From a virus, in the IMG/VR virus record IMGVR_UViG_3300032050_000838, positions 1 through 23,375 of that record: 23,375 bases of DNA, one strand, 5' to 3'. The notes beneath the pieces were generated by a model. That model searched no databases, was not told where the DNA came from, and saw only the letters and a program-made list of their open reading frames with translations. A program made the position numbers and the translations under genes. Each line of letters opens with the position of its first letter. Within the stretch, counting starts at the first letter, position 1. Of this stretch, positions 1 to 6,870 are shown in pieces.

Positions 1-1
1 T

Positions 2-727
2 GATACACTCTTGACTATTGATGTGCGTACAATCGCAGGTCAGCAAGATCTATCAAAGCAGGTCATTGAGCGTGGAACTGGCGTAGATGCATTCGTCGTA
101 CAGGACCTAATCCGTTCATGGCACACCACTCTTGACAACCAGATCCTCAATGGTTCTGGAGCATCAGGACAAATTCGTGGTATCCGCAACACCTCTGGCG
201 TTAACTCTGTAACATATACAGATGCTTCACCAACAGTTGCAGAACTATATCCAAAGTTGGCAGATGCTTACCAGAAGATCCAAACTGGCGTATTCATGAA
301 TCCTACACACTGGATCATGCACCCACGCCGCTTGGCATTCTTGCTTGCTGCTGTTGATGATGCAAAGCGTCCACTTGTTGTTCCTACAGCAAATGGTCCA
401 ATGAACGCATTCTCAACTGGTGCAGGTTCAGCATCTTACGGTAACTCTGGCTACTCATTGATGGGTCTACCTATCATTGCTGATGCTAATGTTGTTACTG
501 ATGCAGGTGCAGGTACAAACGAAGATGAAATCTATTGCGTAACAGCACCAGAACTACATCTTTGGGAGCAGGCTGGATCACCATTCGCATTGACATTTGA
601 TGCAACTGGTGCAGGCTCACTCACTGTTAAGTCAGTTGTTTATGGATACTCAGCATTCTCTGCTGGTCGTTATCCTGCAGCAACATCCGTAATTAGCGGA
701 ACTGGTTTAGCAGCACCATCATTCTAA
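2..727 (+). CDS. Major capsid protein, HK97 fold (3' part; start lies outside the window)
   Basis: The reading frame is open from the first bases to the TAA at 725-727, so the 5' end is cut by the window; 241 residues are visible. A TTG at 11 is in frame, but I see no reason to treat it as the start. The visible part matches the C-terminal two thirds of HK97-type phage capsid proteins: a segment on removable ends reading DNQILNGSGASGQIRGI (a hallmark stretch), followed by WIMHPRRLAFLLA and a C-terminal P-domain-like region. The protein forms the icosahedral shell. The next genes are connector and tail genes, as expected in the head-to-tail order of siphoviruses. A hairpin follows the stop, consistent with a separately terminated, highly expressed transcript. 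The family call is strong; the N-terminal delta or scaffold region cannot be judged. Confidence 0.92.
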   Translation, partial: DTLLTIDVRTIAGQQDLSKQVIERGTGVDAFVVQDLIRSWHTTLDNQILNGSGASGQIRGIRNTSGVNSVTYTDASPTVAELYPKLADAYQKIQTGVFMNPTHWIMHPRRLAFLLAAVDDAKRPLVVPTANGPMNAFSTGAGSASYGNSGYSLMGLPIIADANVVTDAGAGTNEDEIYCVTAPELHLWEQAGSPFALTFDATGAGSLTVKSVVYGYSAFSAGRYPAATSVISGTGLAAPSF

Positions 728-795
728 GTTAGATTTGCATAGAGCACAGGGCCTCCCGCACTCTATTGCAATACTTAGAGTAATCTAAGGAAGGG

Positions 796-834
796 CAGGC
801 TGGCAGACGCCCCGATTTGTCAGCCTGTTCCTTT
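796..834 (+). terminator. Terminator-like hairpin after the capsid gene
   Basis: Bases 796-805 pair with 818-827 (10 bp, one G-U pair; arms CAGGCTGGCA and TGTCAGCCTG) around a 12-base loop. The right arm is followed by TTCCTTTT, an interrupted T-tract. It sits 70 bases after the capsid stop and before the connector operon, a common place for a partial terminator that raises capsid mRNA relative to downstream genes. The imperfect T-tract suggests incomplete termination; an RNA processing site is the alternative. Confidence 0.55.
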
Positions 835-847
835 TAAACGAGGGAAA

Positions 848-952
848 ATGAAAAAACTTAAAAAGATATTTAGAATTAAAAAGGAAACAGCAACTGCTCT
901 ACCTAAAGTAGAAAAGGCTATGTTACCTAAATTGGAGAAGAGGAGCAAATGA
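848..952 (+). CDS. Small basic protein, function unknown (34 aa)
   Basis: ATG at 848 is preceded by GAGGG five bases upstream and the frame ends in TGA at 950-952, overlapping the next ATG (949) as ATGA. The 34-residue product is strongly basic: Lys/Arg make up about a third of it, concentrated in the N-terminal dozen residues (MKKLKKIFRIKK), followed by a Leu/Pro/Lys/Glu tail. Good ribosome-binding site and stop-start overlap suggest that it is translated and may couple translation into the connector gene. I recognise no family; an RNA- or DNA-binding or purely coupling role would only be a guess. Confidence 0.55.
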   Translation: MKKLKKIFRIKKETATALPKVEKAMLPKLEKRSK

Positions 953-1572
953 GTCAATCAAGCACAGTTTATACAACTTTGGCTGATGTTAAGAATGCAT
1001 TGCAGATAGAAGATTCTATAGATGATGTTGCTATTGAAGCAGCGATTCTTACTGCCAGTCGTCAGATTGATGAATATTGCCAAAGATTTTTTTACCAAGA
1101 GGGTAGTCAAGCATTCCCTGCTACAAGATACTACACAGCATACAGCCCTTGGTATGTAGAAACAGACGATATCGTTGAAGTAACAGAATTGGCTTGTGAT
1201 GTTGATTTTGAACAGACATATACTCAAATATGGAATGTTACAAGTGCTCCATTAGATGTTATGTACGAGCCAGTAAACAATCCACTAAAGGGATGGCCTT
1301 ATACAAGATTATTGGCTATAGGCTCATATGTATTTCCTTACTTCTTCCCTCAAACAGTGCGGGTATCAGGAATATTTGGATTTCCACAAGTACCATATGA
1401 AGTAGAGATGGCCTGCAAGATTCAGGCATCAAGATTATTTGTAAGAAAGCAATCACCATTTGGAATTGCTGGATCTGTAGAATTGGGTACAGTTAGATTA
1501 AATTCAAGACTTGACCCAGATGTAGAAATGTTGTTAAAGACATTTAGAAGAAATAAGGGATTGGCTTACTAA
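949..1572 (+). CDS. Head-tail connector (gp6-like adaptor)
   Basis: 207 residues. The N-terminus (residues about 8-45) reads YTTLADVKNAL, then an acidic DDVAIEAAILTASRQIDEYC helix pair, the typical start of the HK97 gp6-like connector/adaptor family, which forms the ring under the portal through which the tail joins the head. A GAGGAG ribosome-binding site lies just upstream at 938-943 and the ATG overlaps the stop of the small basic ORF. Its place between capsid and tail genes is as expected. At 207 residues it is longer than minimal gp6 proteins (about 100-110), because of a beta-rich middle and C-terminal extension (residues about 60-170). Adaptor is firm; exact ring position is not. Confidence 0.82.
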   Translation: MSQSSTVYTTLADVKNALQIEDSIDDVAIEAAILTASRQIDEYCQRFFYQEGSQAFPATRYYTAYSPWYVETDDIVEVTELACDVDFEQTYTQIWNVTSAPLDVMYEPVNNPLKGWPYTRLLAIGSYVFPYFFPQTVRVSGIFGFPQVPYEVEMACKIQASRLFVRKQSPFGIAGSVELGTVRLNSRLDPDVEMLLKTFRRNKGLAY

Positions 1573-1973
1573 TGATTCAAATTAGCAAAGTAAGAGAGCG
1601 TATTGGAAAGAATATAGAACGCATATCTGGCATTCGTATTTATGATCAAATCCCAGATGTTGTAGTTCCTCCATGCGCTATAGTAGGTCAATTAGATTTC
1701 ACATTTGATATTGATAATGCTCGTGGTTTGGACCAAGCATCCGTTGATGTTTATGTGATTGTTCAGAGAATCTCCGAAAGAGCAGGGCAAGAGAAACTTG
1801 ATGAACTCTTAGGTGGAACTGGCAATAAGTCAATTAAGACTGCCATAGAATCTGATAGAACATTAGGTGGACTTGTTAATACTCTAAGAGTTATAAGTGC
1901 TGAAAGCGGTACATATGGTTCTGGAGATCAAACATTTTTATCTTATCGTTACAACCTCACAATTTGGGGCTAA
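1572..1973 (+). CDS. Tail terminator / tail completion protein
   Basis: 133 residues, starting at an ATG that overlaps the previous TAA by one base. The sequence has an N-terminal amphipathic helix (VRERIGKNIERISGIRIYD), a PPCAIVG loop, then a beta strand with alternating hydrophobics and a VDVYVIVQRISER strand-helix, ending in a strand YRYNLTIWG. This alpha/beta pattern and the location between connector and tail tube match phage tail terminator proteins, which cap the tail tube and join it to the head. A head-closure (stopper) protein is the alternative. No catalytic motif is present or expected. Confidence 0.65.
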   Translation: MIQISKVRERIGKNIERISGIRIYDQIPDVVVPPCAIVGQLDFTFDIDNARGLDQASVDVYVIVQRISERAGQEKLDELLGGTGNKSIKTAIESDRTLGGLVNTLRVISAESGTYGSGDQTFLSYRYNLTIWG

Positions 1974-1983
1974 GGAGAACAAA

Positions 1984-2226
1984 ATGGAATATACAGTTAC
2001 CTCAAGTAAAACAGTTTGCGGTAAGATTAATGGTGAAAAACTTACCGAAGATGATATAATTGCTTATGGGAGTTCAGTAGAATTTCTCGTCAATGCAGGA
2101 CATATCAAAAAAGCAGGGCAGACACCAAAAGCAGTAAAAGAAATAAAAGAAGAAGTGCAAGTGCTAAAGGAAGAACCAGAAGCATTTGTTTTTAACACAT
2201 TTAACAATGAACAAGGAGATAAATAA
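1984..2226 (+). CDS. Small acidic/lysine-rich protein of the tail region, unknown
   Basis: 80 residues from ATG 1984, chosen because AAGGAG (1973-1978) lies six bases upstream; longer in-frame readings from 1897 would overlap the previous gene by 77 bases and lack a ribosome-binding site. The N-terminal half (residues 1-45) looks like a small folded domain with one Cys and a SSVEFLVNAGHIK helix; the C-terminal part is a charged Lys/Glu helix (about 48-65) probably coiled or unstructured. It lies directly before the tail-tube genes, ending two bases from the next start. I recognise no family; a small structural or assembly role is only suggested by location. Confidence 0.6.
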   Translation: MEYTVTSSKTVCGKINGEKLTEDDIIAYGSSVEFLVNAGHIKKAGQTPKAVKEIKEEVQVLKEEPEAFVFNTFNNEQGDK

Positions 2227-2228
2227 TA

Positions 2229-2654
2229 ATGGCTCGTTTAGTACTTACAAATGTTGAAGTTACTATTGCTGGTGTAAGCCTCGCTGATCACATTGCATCT
2301 GTAACTCTTTCAAGCACATATGATGTTCTTGAAACCACAGCATTCAAAGGTGGAAATGTTCCACAAGCAGCAAAAGAGCGTATCGCAGGTCTTGTAGATA
2401 ACTCAGTAACTCTTGAGTTCCATCAGGATTTTGCAACAGGCGAAGTTGAGCAGACAATCTACCCACTCTTGGGTACAGTTGCTGCAATCAAGGTACAGCC
2501 TGTAAATGCTGCAATTTCAGCAGACAACCCAGAATATCAATTCAATGCGTTGATTTCTGAGTGGACACCTCTAAATGGTGCAGTTGGCGAACTCGCTACA
2601 GCATCAGTTACATGGCCAATCACTGGCGCTATCGTTAAGGATGTAACTCCGTAA
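2229..2654 (+). CDS. Major tail (tube) protein, copy 1
   Basis: 141 residues, ATG at 2229 with AAGGAG at 2214-2219. The protein is beta-rich with the pattern of siphovirus tail-tube proteins: an opening strand LVLTNVEVTIAGVSLADHI, a TYDVLETTAFKG loop, a strand-loop with VTLEFHQDF, and a C-terminal WTPLNGAVGELATASVTWP. Tube proteins stack as hexameric rings around the tape measure. It is followed after one base by a paralogue with which it shares 34 of the last 46 residues, including an identical C-terminal KDVTP. Which copy forms the tube bulk cannot be decided here. Confidence 0.8.
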   Translation: MARLVLTNVEVTIAGVSLADHIASVTLSSTYDVLETTAFKGGNVPQAAKERIAGLVDNSVTLEFHQDFATGEVEQTIYPLLGTVAAIKVQPVNAAISADNPEYQFNALISEWTPLNGAVGELATASVTWPITGAIVKDVTP

Positions 2655-2655
2655 C

Positions 2656-3105
2656 ATGGCCAAAATGGTTCTAACTAACGCAAGTGTGGTATTTGAAGGC
2701 GCATATGATTTTAGCGACCATGTGTCAAGCATAACGCTTTCAACTGTCCACGATGTTTTAGATGTGACTCCTGTGAAGGATGGCGTCATCTATAAAGAAG
2801 TAATTGCAGGTGTTGGAACTAATACAGTAACATTTGATTTCTATCAAGATTTTGCAAACAATTCTATTGAAGAGTTTTTTGGTGGAGAACCAGGAAATCC
2901 TTTGATGCCAAATCGTGTAGGAACAAAGGTTGCATGTGCAGTCAAGCCAATAGCGTCTGCACCAATATCAGCAACAAATCCAGAATATCGCTTTGATGCA
3001 TTAGTAACTGAATGGACTCCGCTAAATGGTGCGGTAGGCCAACTAAGTACTATCGCTGTGTCCTGGCCTATCTCTGGAGCAATCACTAAGGATGTAACTC
3101 CTTAG
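2656..3105 (+). CDS. Major tail (tube) protein, copy 2 (paralogue)
   Basis: 149 residues, ATG one base after the stop of copy 1. There is no Shine-Dalgarno at optimal spacing (AAGGA lies about 14 bases upstream inside copy 1), so translation is probably coupled to copy 1. It keeps the same domain order (LVLTN-like strand, DHVSSITLSTVHDVLDVTP, VTFDFYQDF, EWTPLNGAVG, SWPISGAITKDVTP) and adds about 8-10 residues in the middle (around residues 75-90, FFGGEPGNPLMPNRVGTKV), near where copy 1 reads YPLLGTVAAIKV. The copies arose by tandem duplication. Possible roles are a second tube subunit or a tube-initiating/terminating ring. Confidence 0.78.
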   Translation: MAKMVLTNASVVFEGAYDFSDHVSSITLSTVHDVLDVTPVKDGVIYKEVIAGVGTNTVTFDFYQDFANNSIEEFFGGEPGNPLMPNRVGTKVACAVKPIASAPISATNPEYRFDALVTEWTPLNGAVGQLSTIAVSWPISGAITKDVTP

Positions 3106-3138
3106 TTTAATTAACTAACCTTAAAGGGGCGAAATATA

Positions 3139-3417
3139 ATGGATGGACTAAGTATCAAAGTAAAGACCAGTGACGGAGAAGAAGGCGTTTATAGCCTTCG
3201 TCCCAAGACTCTTGTTGCATTTGAAAACAAATATAATAAGGGTTTTGCTAAGTTGTTAACCGAAGATCAGAAGTTGGAGCATATCTACTTCCTGGCTTGG
3301 GCAGCGATGAAGGATGCTGGTAAGGTAGTAAAGCCTTTTGGCGAGTCATTCCTTGACACACTTGATAGTGTTGAACTGGAGACAGACCCAAATTCAGAAT
3401 CCACAGAGACAGCCTAA
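3139..3417 (+). CDS. Tail assembly chaperone, short product (G-like)
   Basis: 92 residues from ATG 3139, preceded by AAAGGGGCG at 3123-3131. It lies between tail tube and tape measure, the constant place of G/GT chaperones that load the tape measure during tail assembly. The sequence (LRPKTLVAFENKYNKGFAKLL, then EHIYFLAWAAMKDAGKVVKPF) fits the G-type N-terminal domain of actinophage chaperones: a short helical domain with a conserved Trp-containing helix. The last third is acidic and Ser/Thr-rich. Near its end the zero frame contains C-CCA-AAT, a slippery heptamer leading to the longer product described separately. Confidence 0.8.
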   Translation: MDGLSIKVKTSDGEEGVYSLRPKTLVAFENKYNKGFAKLLTEDQKLEHIYFLAWAAMKDAGKVVKPFGESFLDTLDSVELETDPNSESTETA

Positions 3418-3545
3418 CCTATACGGTAGCCATGGTTTCTGTGGAGACTGGCCTTTCTCCCAACGACTTGCTTGAAGCGCCTGACGGTGTACTTGAAGCA
3501 ATTGTTATTTATCTCAAGGAGCGATCCAAGAATGCGAGCAGGTAA
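3139..3545 (+). CDS. Tail assembly chaperone, -1 frameshift product (GT-like)
   Basis: Joined reading 3139..3393 + 3393..3545, 135 residues. The ribosome reads CCA AAT in zero frame at 3388-3393, slips back one base on CCCAAAT (3387-3393) and continues in the -1 frame, which is open from 3375 to TAA 3543-3545. The extension begins FRIHRDSLTYTVAMVSVETG and then SPNDLLEAPDGVLEAIVIYL, a very typical T-domain pattern (a D-S-L turn, a T-G-L-S-P-N-D-L-L motif, a final helix ending in Arg/Lys/Asn). The T domain is known to recruit the tail tube protein to tape-measure-bound G. The -1 frame has no ribosome-binding site of its own and its TAA overlaps the ATG of the next gene, as expected if reached by shifting. 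An 11-bp stem-loop starts 6 bases after the heptamer. Confidence 0.85.
3387..3393 (+). promoter_or_regulatory. -1 ribosomal slippery heptamer CCCAAAT
   Basis: In the phase of the chaperone gene the bases read C CCA AAT, a perfect X-XXY-YYZ heptamer with X=C, Y=A, Z=T. It is inside the only interval (3375-3417) where both the zero and -1 frames are open. Both tRNAs can re-pair in the -1 frame (CCC and AAA). Confidence 0.85.
3400..3445 (+). promoter_or_regulatory. Frameshift-stimulating stem-loop
   Basis: Bases 3400-3410 pair with 3435-3445 over 11 bp (one G-U), with a 24-base loop that can form an inner hairpin (3414-3419 with 3425-3429, one bulge). The spacer to the heptamer is 6 bases, inside the 5-9 base range known to stimulate -1 frameshifting. 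The zero-frame stop (3415-3417) lies inside the loop. Confidence 0.7.
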
Positions 3546-4093
3546 TGAGTAAAGATGTTATAGTGCTGACTGGCGTCAAAGAAACACTAAAAGCATTAGA
3601 AACATTTGATAAGAATGCAGTTAAAGAATTTAACAAGATTCTTAATTCTGAACTAAGCAGTGCTAAAAAAGAAGCACAAGGCTTAGTAAAATCAGAGCCT
3701 CCACTAAGTGGTTGGGCTACTCAGCCTGCTCGCAATCCTCGCTCTCGTGGTGGTGCTGGATGGCCTGCCTGGGATCAAAGCGTTATTAAGGCTGGAATAA
3801 CATCCACAAAGGCTGAGGGTAAGGTTAGAAGAGACTATACAACAAATGCTGGTGCACTAAAAAATAGATCAGCAGCAGGTGTAATTTATGAATTAGCGGG
3901 AAGAAAGAATAAGACCGCAGGTAAGAACAAATTTATAGATAATTTAAGCAGAGAAGATTCTCCATTTATGCCATCAAGATTAATTTGGCATGTGGTAGAT
4001 AAGAATAGAAATAAAATGTCTGAAAATATCTATAACGCTTTGGAAAAGGCTAAATCAACACTACAAAGAAATTTATTAATGAGGAGAGGCTAA
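3545..4093 (+). CDS. HK97 gp10-like tail/neck component
   Basis: 182 residues; ATG 3545 overlaps the chaperone TAA by one base, so translation is probably coupled to frameshifted ribosomes, with no clear own Shine-Dalgarno. The N-terminus DVIVLTGVKETLKALETFD followed by a long helix and KSEPPLSGW matches the gp10-like family of phage head-tail or tail-completion proteins, which begin with a similar GxxELxxxLxxF helix. A Gly/Arg/Trp-rich segment (about 55-75), a beta section ending ELAGRKNK, and a C-terminal basic helix follow. Such proteins more often precede the tail tube; here the gene is between chaperone and tape measure, a placement seen in other phages. Precise role unproven. Confidence 0.62.
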   Translation: MSKDVIVLTGVKETLKALETFDKNAVKEFNKILNSELSSAKKEAQGLVKSEPPLSGWATQPARNPRSRGGAGWPAWDQSVIKAGITSTKAEGKVRRDYTTNAGALKNRSAAGVIYELAGRKNKTAGKNKFIDNLSREDSPFMPSRLIWHVVDKNRNKMSENIYNALEKAKSTLQRNLLMRRG

Positions 4094-4094
4094 A

Positions 4095-6869
4095 ATGACT
4101 ACAGGTGCAGTAATTGCAAGGATTGTCTCTCAATACTCTGATAAAGGTAGTAAGGCTGCCCAAAAAGATATCGCAAAGACAGCCAAAAAGATTGATGATT
4201 TTAATAGAAAAGTAGTAAAGGCTTATGCTGCTGGAGCAGCCGCAGCCGCATTGTTTGCATATAAGGTTGGAAAGTTTGCTGTTAAATCAGCAGTAGAAGA
4301 TGCAAAATCACAAGAAGTTCTTGCTAATGTTTTAAGAACTACAACTAATGCTACAAATGCTCAAATTGCAGCAGTAGAAGATTATATAACAAAGCAACAA
4401 TTACTGACAAATGTTCAGGACACAGAATTAAGAGCGAGTTATGCTACCCTTGTTGCAGCAACAAAAGATACAACAGACGCACAATATCTAAATAGTTTAG
4501 CCGTAGATGTTGCAATTGGAGCAAATAAAGATTTAAGTACTGTAACAAGTGCACTTGCAAAAGCAGCACAAGGAAATTTAAGACCTCTTGAGAAATTAAA
4601 TCTTGGTCTTGATAGAGGAGCCATAGCAGCAGGTGATTTTAAAAGAGTATTTGCTCAACTTGGACAGACTTATTCTGGCACAGCAGCAAAAGTAGCAGCC
4701 AAAGACCCATTTACCAGACTGAAAATACAGTTTAGCGAAATAGCAGAACAACTTGGTACTGCTTTATTACCAGCATTAACAGATCTTGCGCTTAGAATTC
4801 AAACAGAAGTTGTTCCTCAAATTGAAGACTGGATTGAGAAAAATGGAACATTAATAAGCAAGTCCCTTCTTGATCTCGTAAAGACCATTGAAAATATTGC
4901 TAACGCTGGCGTTGCATTAATTACATTCTTGGCAAGATTTGAAACACTTTTAAAGGCGATTGCTTTTATTGCTCCGTTTGGATTTGTGGCATCTCAGTTG
5001 ATGCTTGTTGGTAAATTTACCAAGGGAGTGCTTGATGGAATTGAAACCCTTGTAAAACGAGCAGGCGGACTCAAAACTGTTGGAGGACTACTCAAAGAAG
5101 TAGGCAAAGTTGTTAAAGGCACAACAGGATTCTGGGCAAAATTTGCAGTAGCAATTAGAAATGTATGGACAATTATTTCTATGATTGTTCCTCAAGCAAA
5201 AGCCGTTGCAATTGCTATTGCTGGTATTGGTGCTGGATTTGCCTTAATTAAAATTTTATTTGGCAATAATACAAAAGCCGTAGAAAAAAGTAGCCAGGCA
5301 CTTGGAGAGCAGGCTCGTACTGCATTAAGAGCATCCAGAACTAATCGTCTAACAGCAGAACAACTTAAAAAGAAGACTGAAGAAGAAAAGAAAAATGCAG
5401 ATGCTATTGCAGCCTCTGCTGCTGCACAGAAGAAAGCGCTTGAGCAACAAAAGAAAAATGCAAAGTTTGAAGCAGACTATGCAAAGATCAATGCTCGTAT
5501 AGCCAAAACTCATGGCGTTAAACTATTATCTGCAGAAGAAGAAAAATTAGTTCAAATTAATGCTGCTGAGGCATTGCTAAATAGACAGCAAAAAATTGAT
5601 GAAATAAATAAGCAGAAACTAAAAGATCTTAAAGAAGAAGTTTTGCTAAGAAAAGTTGTTAATGACCTTTCACAAAGATATGATGATATCCTCAAGGCAT
5701 TGGCTGATAACGACATTAGCAGCAAAGATATTGTTGCCCTTGCTGGTAAGTGGGGCGTCACAACAGAAGCAGTAGAAGCATATTTGGCTACAATATTTGC
5801 TGTTGAAGATGGAACAATATCAGATGATGAAGTTATTAATCTTGCACAAAAGTGGGGCAGCACACAAGCCCAAGCAGCACAGTATCTTGATTTCTTCACA
5901 GCATTAAATGATGGAGTTCTAAGCGATTCTGAAATTCAGAAGTTAATGACCAAGTGGAAGATGACTGAAGACCAAGTACGCTTGTACGCTGATTTTGTTG
6001 GTGTAGTAAATGATGGTAAGTTAACTGATGCTGAAATTATTAAAATTCAAGAAAAGTGGAAGTTAAGCACTGACCAAGTTGTTGAATACATCAAGAAGAT
6101 TGGTGCTCCTGTTTCTTATTCAGGTACCCTCATTGATCCTGCTAAGGCAGCAGAAATTGGTTGGCTAAGTGCTACAGCAGCATTAGAAAGATATTTGGCT
6201 CTTTTAAAGGCAGGCACTGGAGTTGTAGTTGGCAAAACTGCACCTGGAGGATTTGTTCCTGGTTCTGGCGAAGATCCTGCAGTAATAGCAGCAGCAAAAG
6301 CGGCAGCAGATGCCGCAGCAAAGGCAGCAGCAGATGCAGAAGCCTTAGCAAAAGAAGCAGCAGATGCAGCAGCCGCAGCAGCAAGAGATGCAGCATTGAG
6401 AGATTATGCAGCAGCAAAAGCAGCAGGCGACATGGAGACTGCATCACTGTATGCAGCACAAGTAGGACCAAGTGCATTGGCAGCAGGAGAATCTGGAGCC
6501 ATTGGTGCAGCATCAATAGCATCAGCATTAAGAGCAGCAGAACAAGCATTGCAAAATGAAAGAATTATGAGTACATATGCTGGTTTCAGGGCTAAAGAAA
6601 ATGCAGACGCAGTCTCAGCAGGTATTCTTGGCGGTAGTATGACAGATGCAGCAGCAGACGCTGCAGAAAGAGCAAGATTTAGAGCACTTACTCAAGGCAC
6701 AGTTGCTACAGGAGCAGGTATTTCTGGTGGTAATTTAATGGGTGCCCCAATTGTTAACATTACTGTACAAGGCTCTGTAACATCAGAACAAGATCTTGTC
6801 CAAACAGTCAGAAATGGACTATTGGCAACACAAACTAATGGAAACTCGTTACTATTAGAGGCAGTTTAA
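4095..6869 (+). CDS. Tape measure protein
   Basis: 924 residues, the longest gene here, ATG 4095 one base after the previous stop, GAGGAG at 4081-4086. It sits immediately downstream of the chaperones as tape-measure genes do; its length sets tail length. In order: a Lys/Ala-rich N-terminus with hydrophobic helix (about 40-60); a helical region; hydrophobic segments (about 270-310 and 360-395) that may enter the host membrane at DNA delivery; a charged coiled coil (about 400-530); four tandem repeats of about 35 residues (535-672); a Gly-rich linker; an Ala-rich helix (about 728-790); and a C-terminal beta segment PIVNITVQGSVTSEQDLVQT typical of tape measures. No peptidoglycan hydrolase domain is seen. 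Confidence 0.93.
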   Translation: MTTGAVIARIVSQYSDKGSKAAQKDIAKTAKKIDDFNRKVVKAYAAGAAAAALFAYKVGKFAVKSAVEDAKSQEVLANVLRTTTNATNAQIAAVEDYITKQQLLTNVQDTELRASYATLVAATKDTTDAQYLNSLAVDVAIGANKDLSTVTSALAKAAQGNLRPLEKLNLGLDRGAIAAGDFKRVFAQLGQTYSGTAAKVAAKDPFTRLKIQFSEIAEQLGTALLPALTDLALRIQTEVVPQIEDWIEKNGTLISKSLLDLVKTIENIANAGVALITFLARFETLLKAIAFIAPFGFVASQLMLVGKFTKGVLDGIETLVKRAGGLKTVGGLLKEVGKVVKGTTGFWAKFAVAIRNVWTIISMIVPQAKAVAIAIAGIGAGFALIKILFGNNTKAVEKSSQALGEQARTALRASRTNRLTAEQLKKKTEEEKKNADAIAASAAAQKKALEQQKKNAKFEADYAKINARIAKTHGVKLLSAEEEKLVQINAAEALLNRQQKIDEINKQKLKDLKEEVLLRKVVNDLSQRYDDILKALADNDISSKDIVALAGKWGVTTEAVEAYLATIFAVEDGTISDDEVINLAQKWGSTQAQAAQYLDFFTALNDGVLSDSEIQKLMTKWKMTEDQVRLYADFVGVVNDGKLTDAEIIKIQEKWKLSTDQVVEYIKKIGAPVSYSGTLIDPAKAAEIGWLSATAALERYLALLKAGTGVVVGKTAPGGFVPGSGEDPAVIAAAKAAADAAAKAAADAEALAKEAADAAAAAARDAALRDYAAAKAAGDMETASLYAAQVGPSALAAGESGAIGAASIASALRAAEQALQNERIMSTYAGFRAKENADAVSAGILGGSMTDAAADAAERARFRALTQGTVATGAGISGGNLMGAPIVNITVQGSVTSEQDLVQTVRNGLLATQTNGNSLLLEAV
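5697..6110 (+). repeat. Four tandem ~35-residue repeats within the tape measure
   Basis: Residues 535-672 of the tape measure contain four diverged copies with the pattern [D/N]DG-x-[I/L]-[S/T]-D-x-E-[I/V], then a KW (positions about 16-17), then T-x-(x)-Q-[A/V] and a Y-[L/I/A] helix end. Copy 1 is the most divergent (starts ALADNDISS). The DG..SD.E opening resembles a half EF-hand or dockerin-type loop. The repeats are conserved in protein but not in DNA, so they are old. Confidence 0.8.
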
Positions 6870-6870
6870 A

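Noticed and set aside
1897-1983. N-terminal extension of the 1984 gene
   Set aside because: Overlaps the previous gene by 77 bases; AAGGAG supports 1984.
3418-3545. Apparent gap of 127 bases after the chaperone gene
   Set aside because: It is coding in the -1 frame and reached by frameshifting.
6172-6549. Long Leu-rich reverse-strand ORF and a Ser/Arg-rich forward frame in the same interval
   Set aside because: Both are shadows of GCA-rich alanine codons in the tape measure; no ribosome-binding sites and extreme composition.
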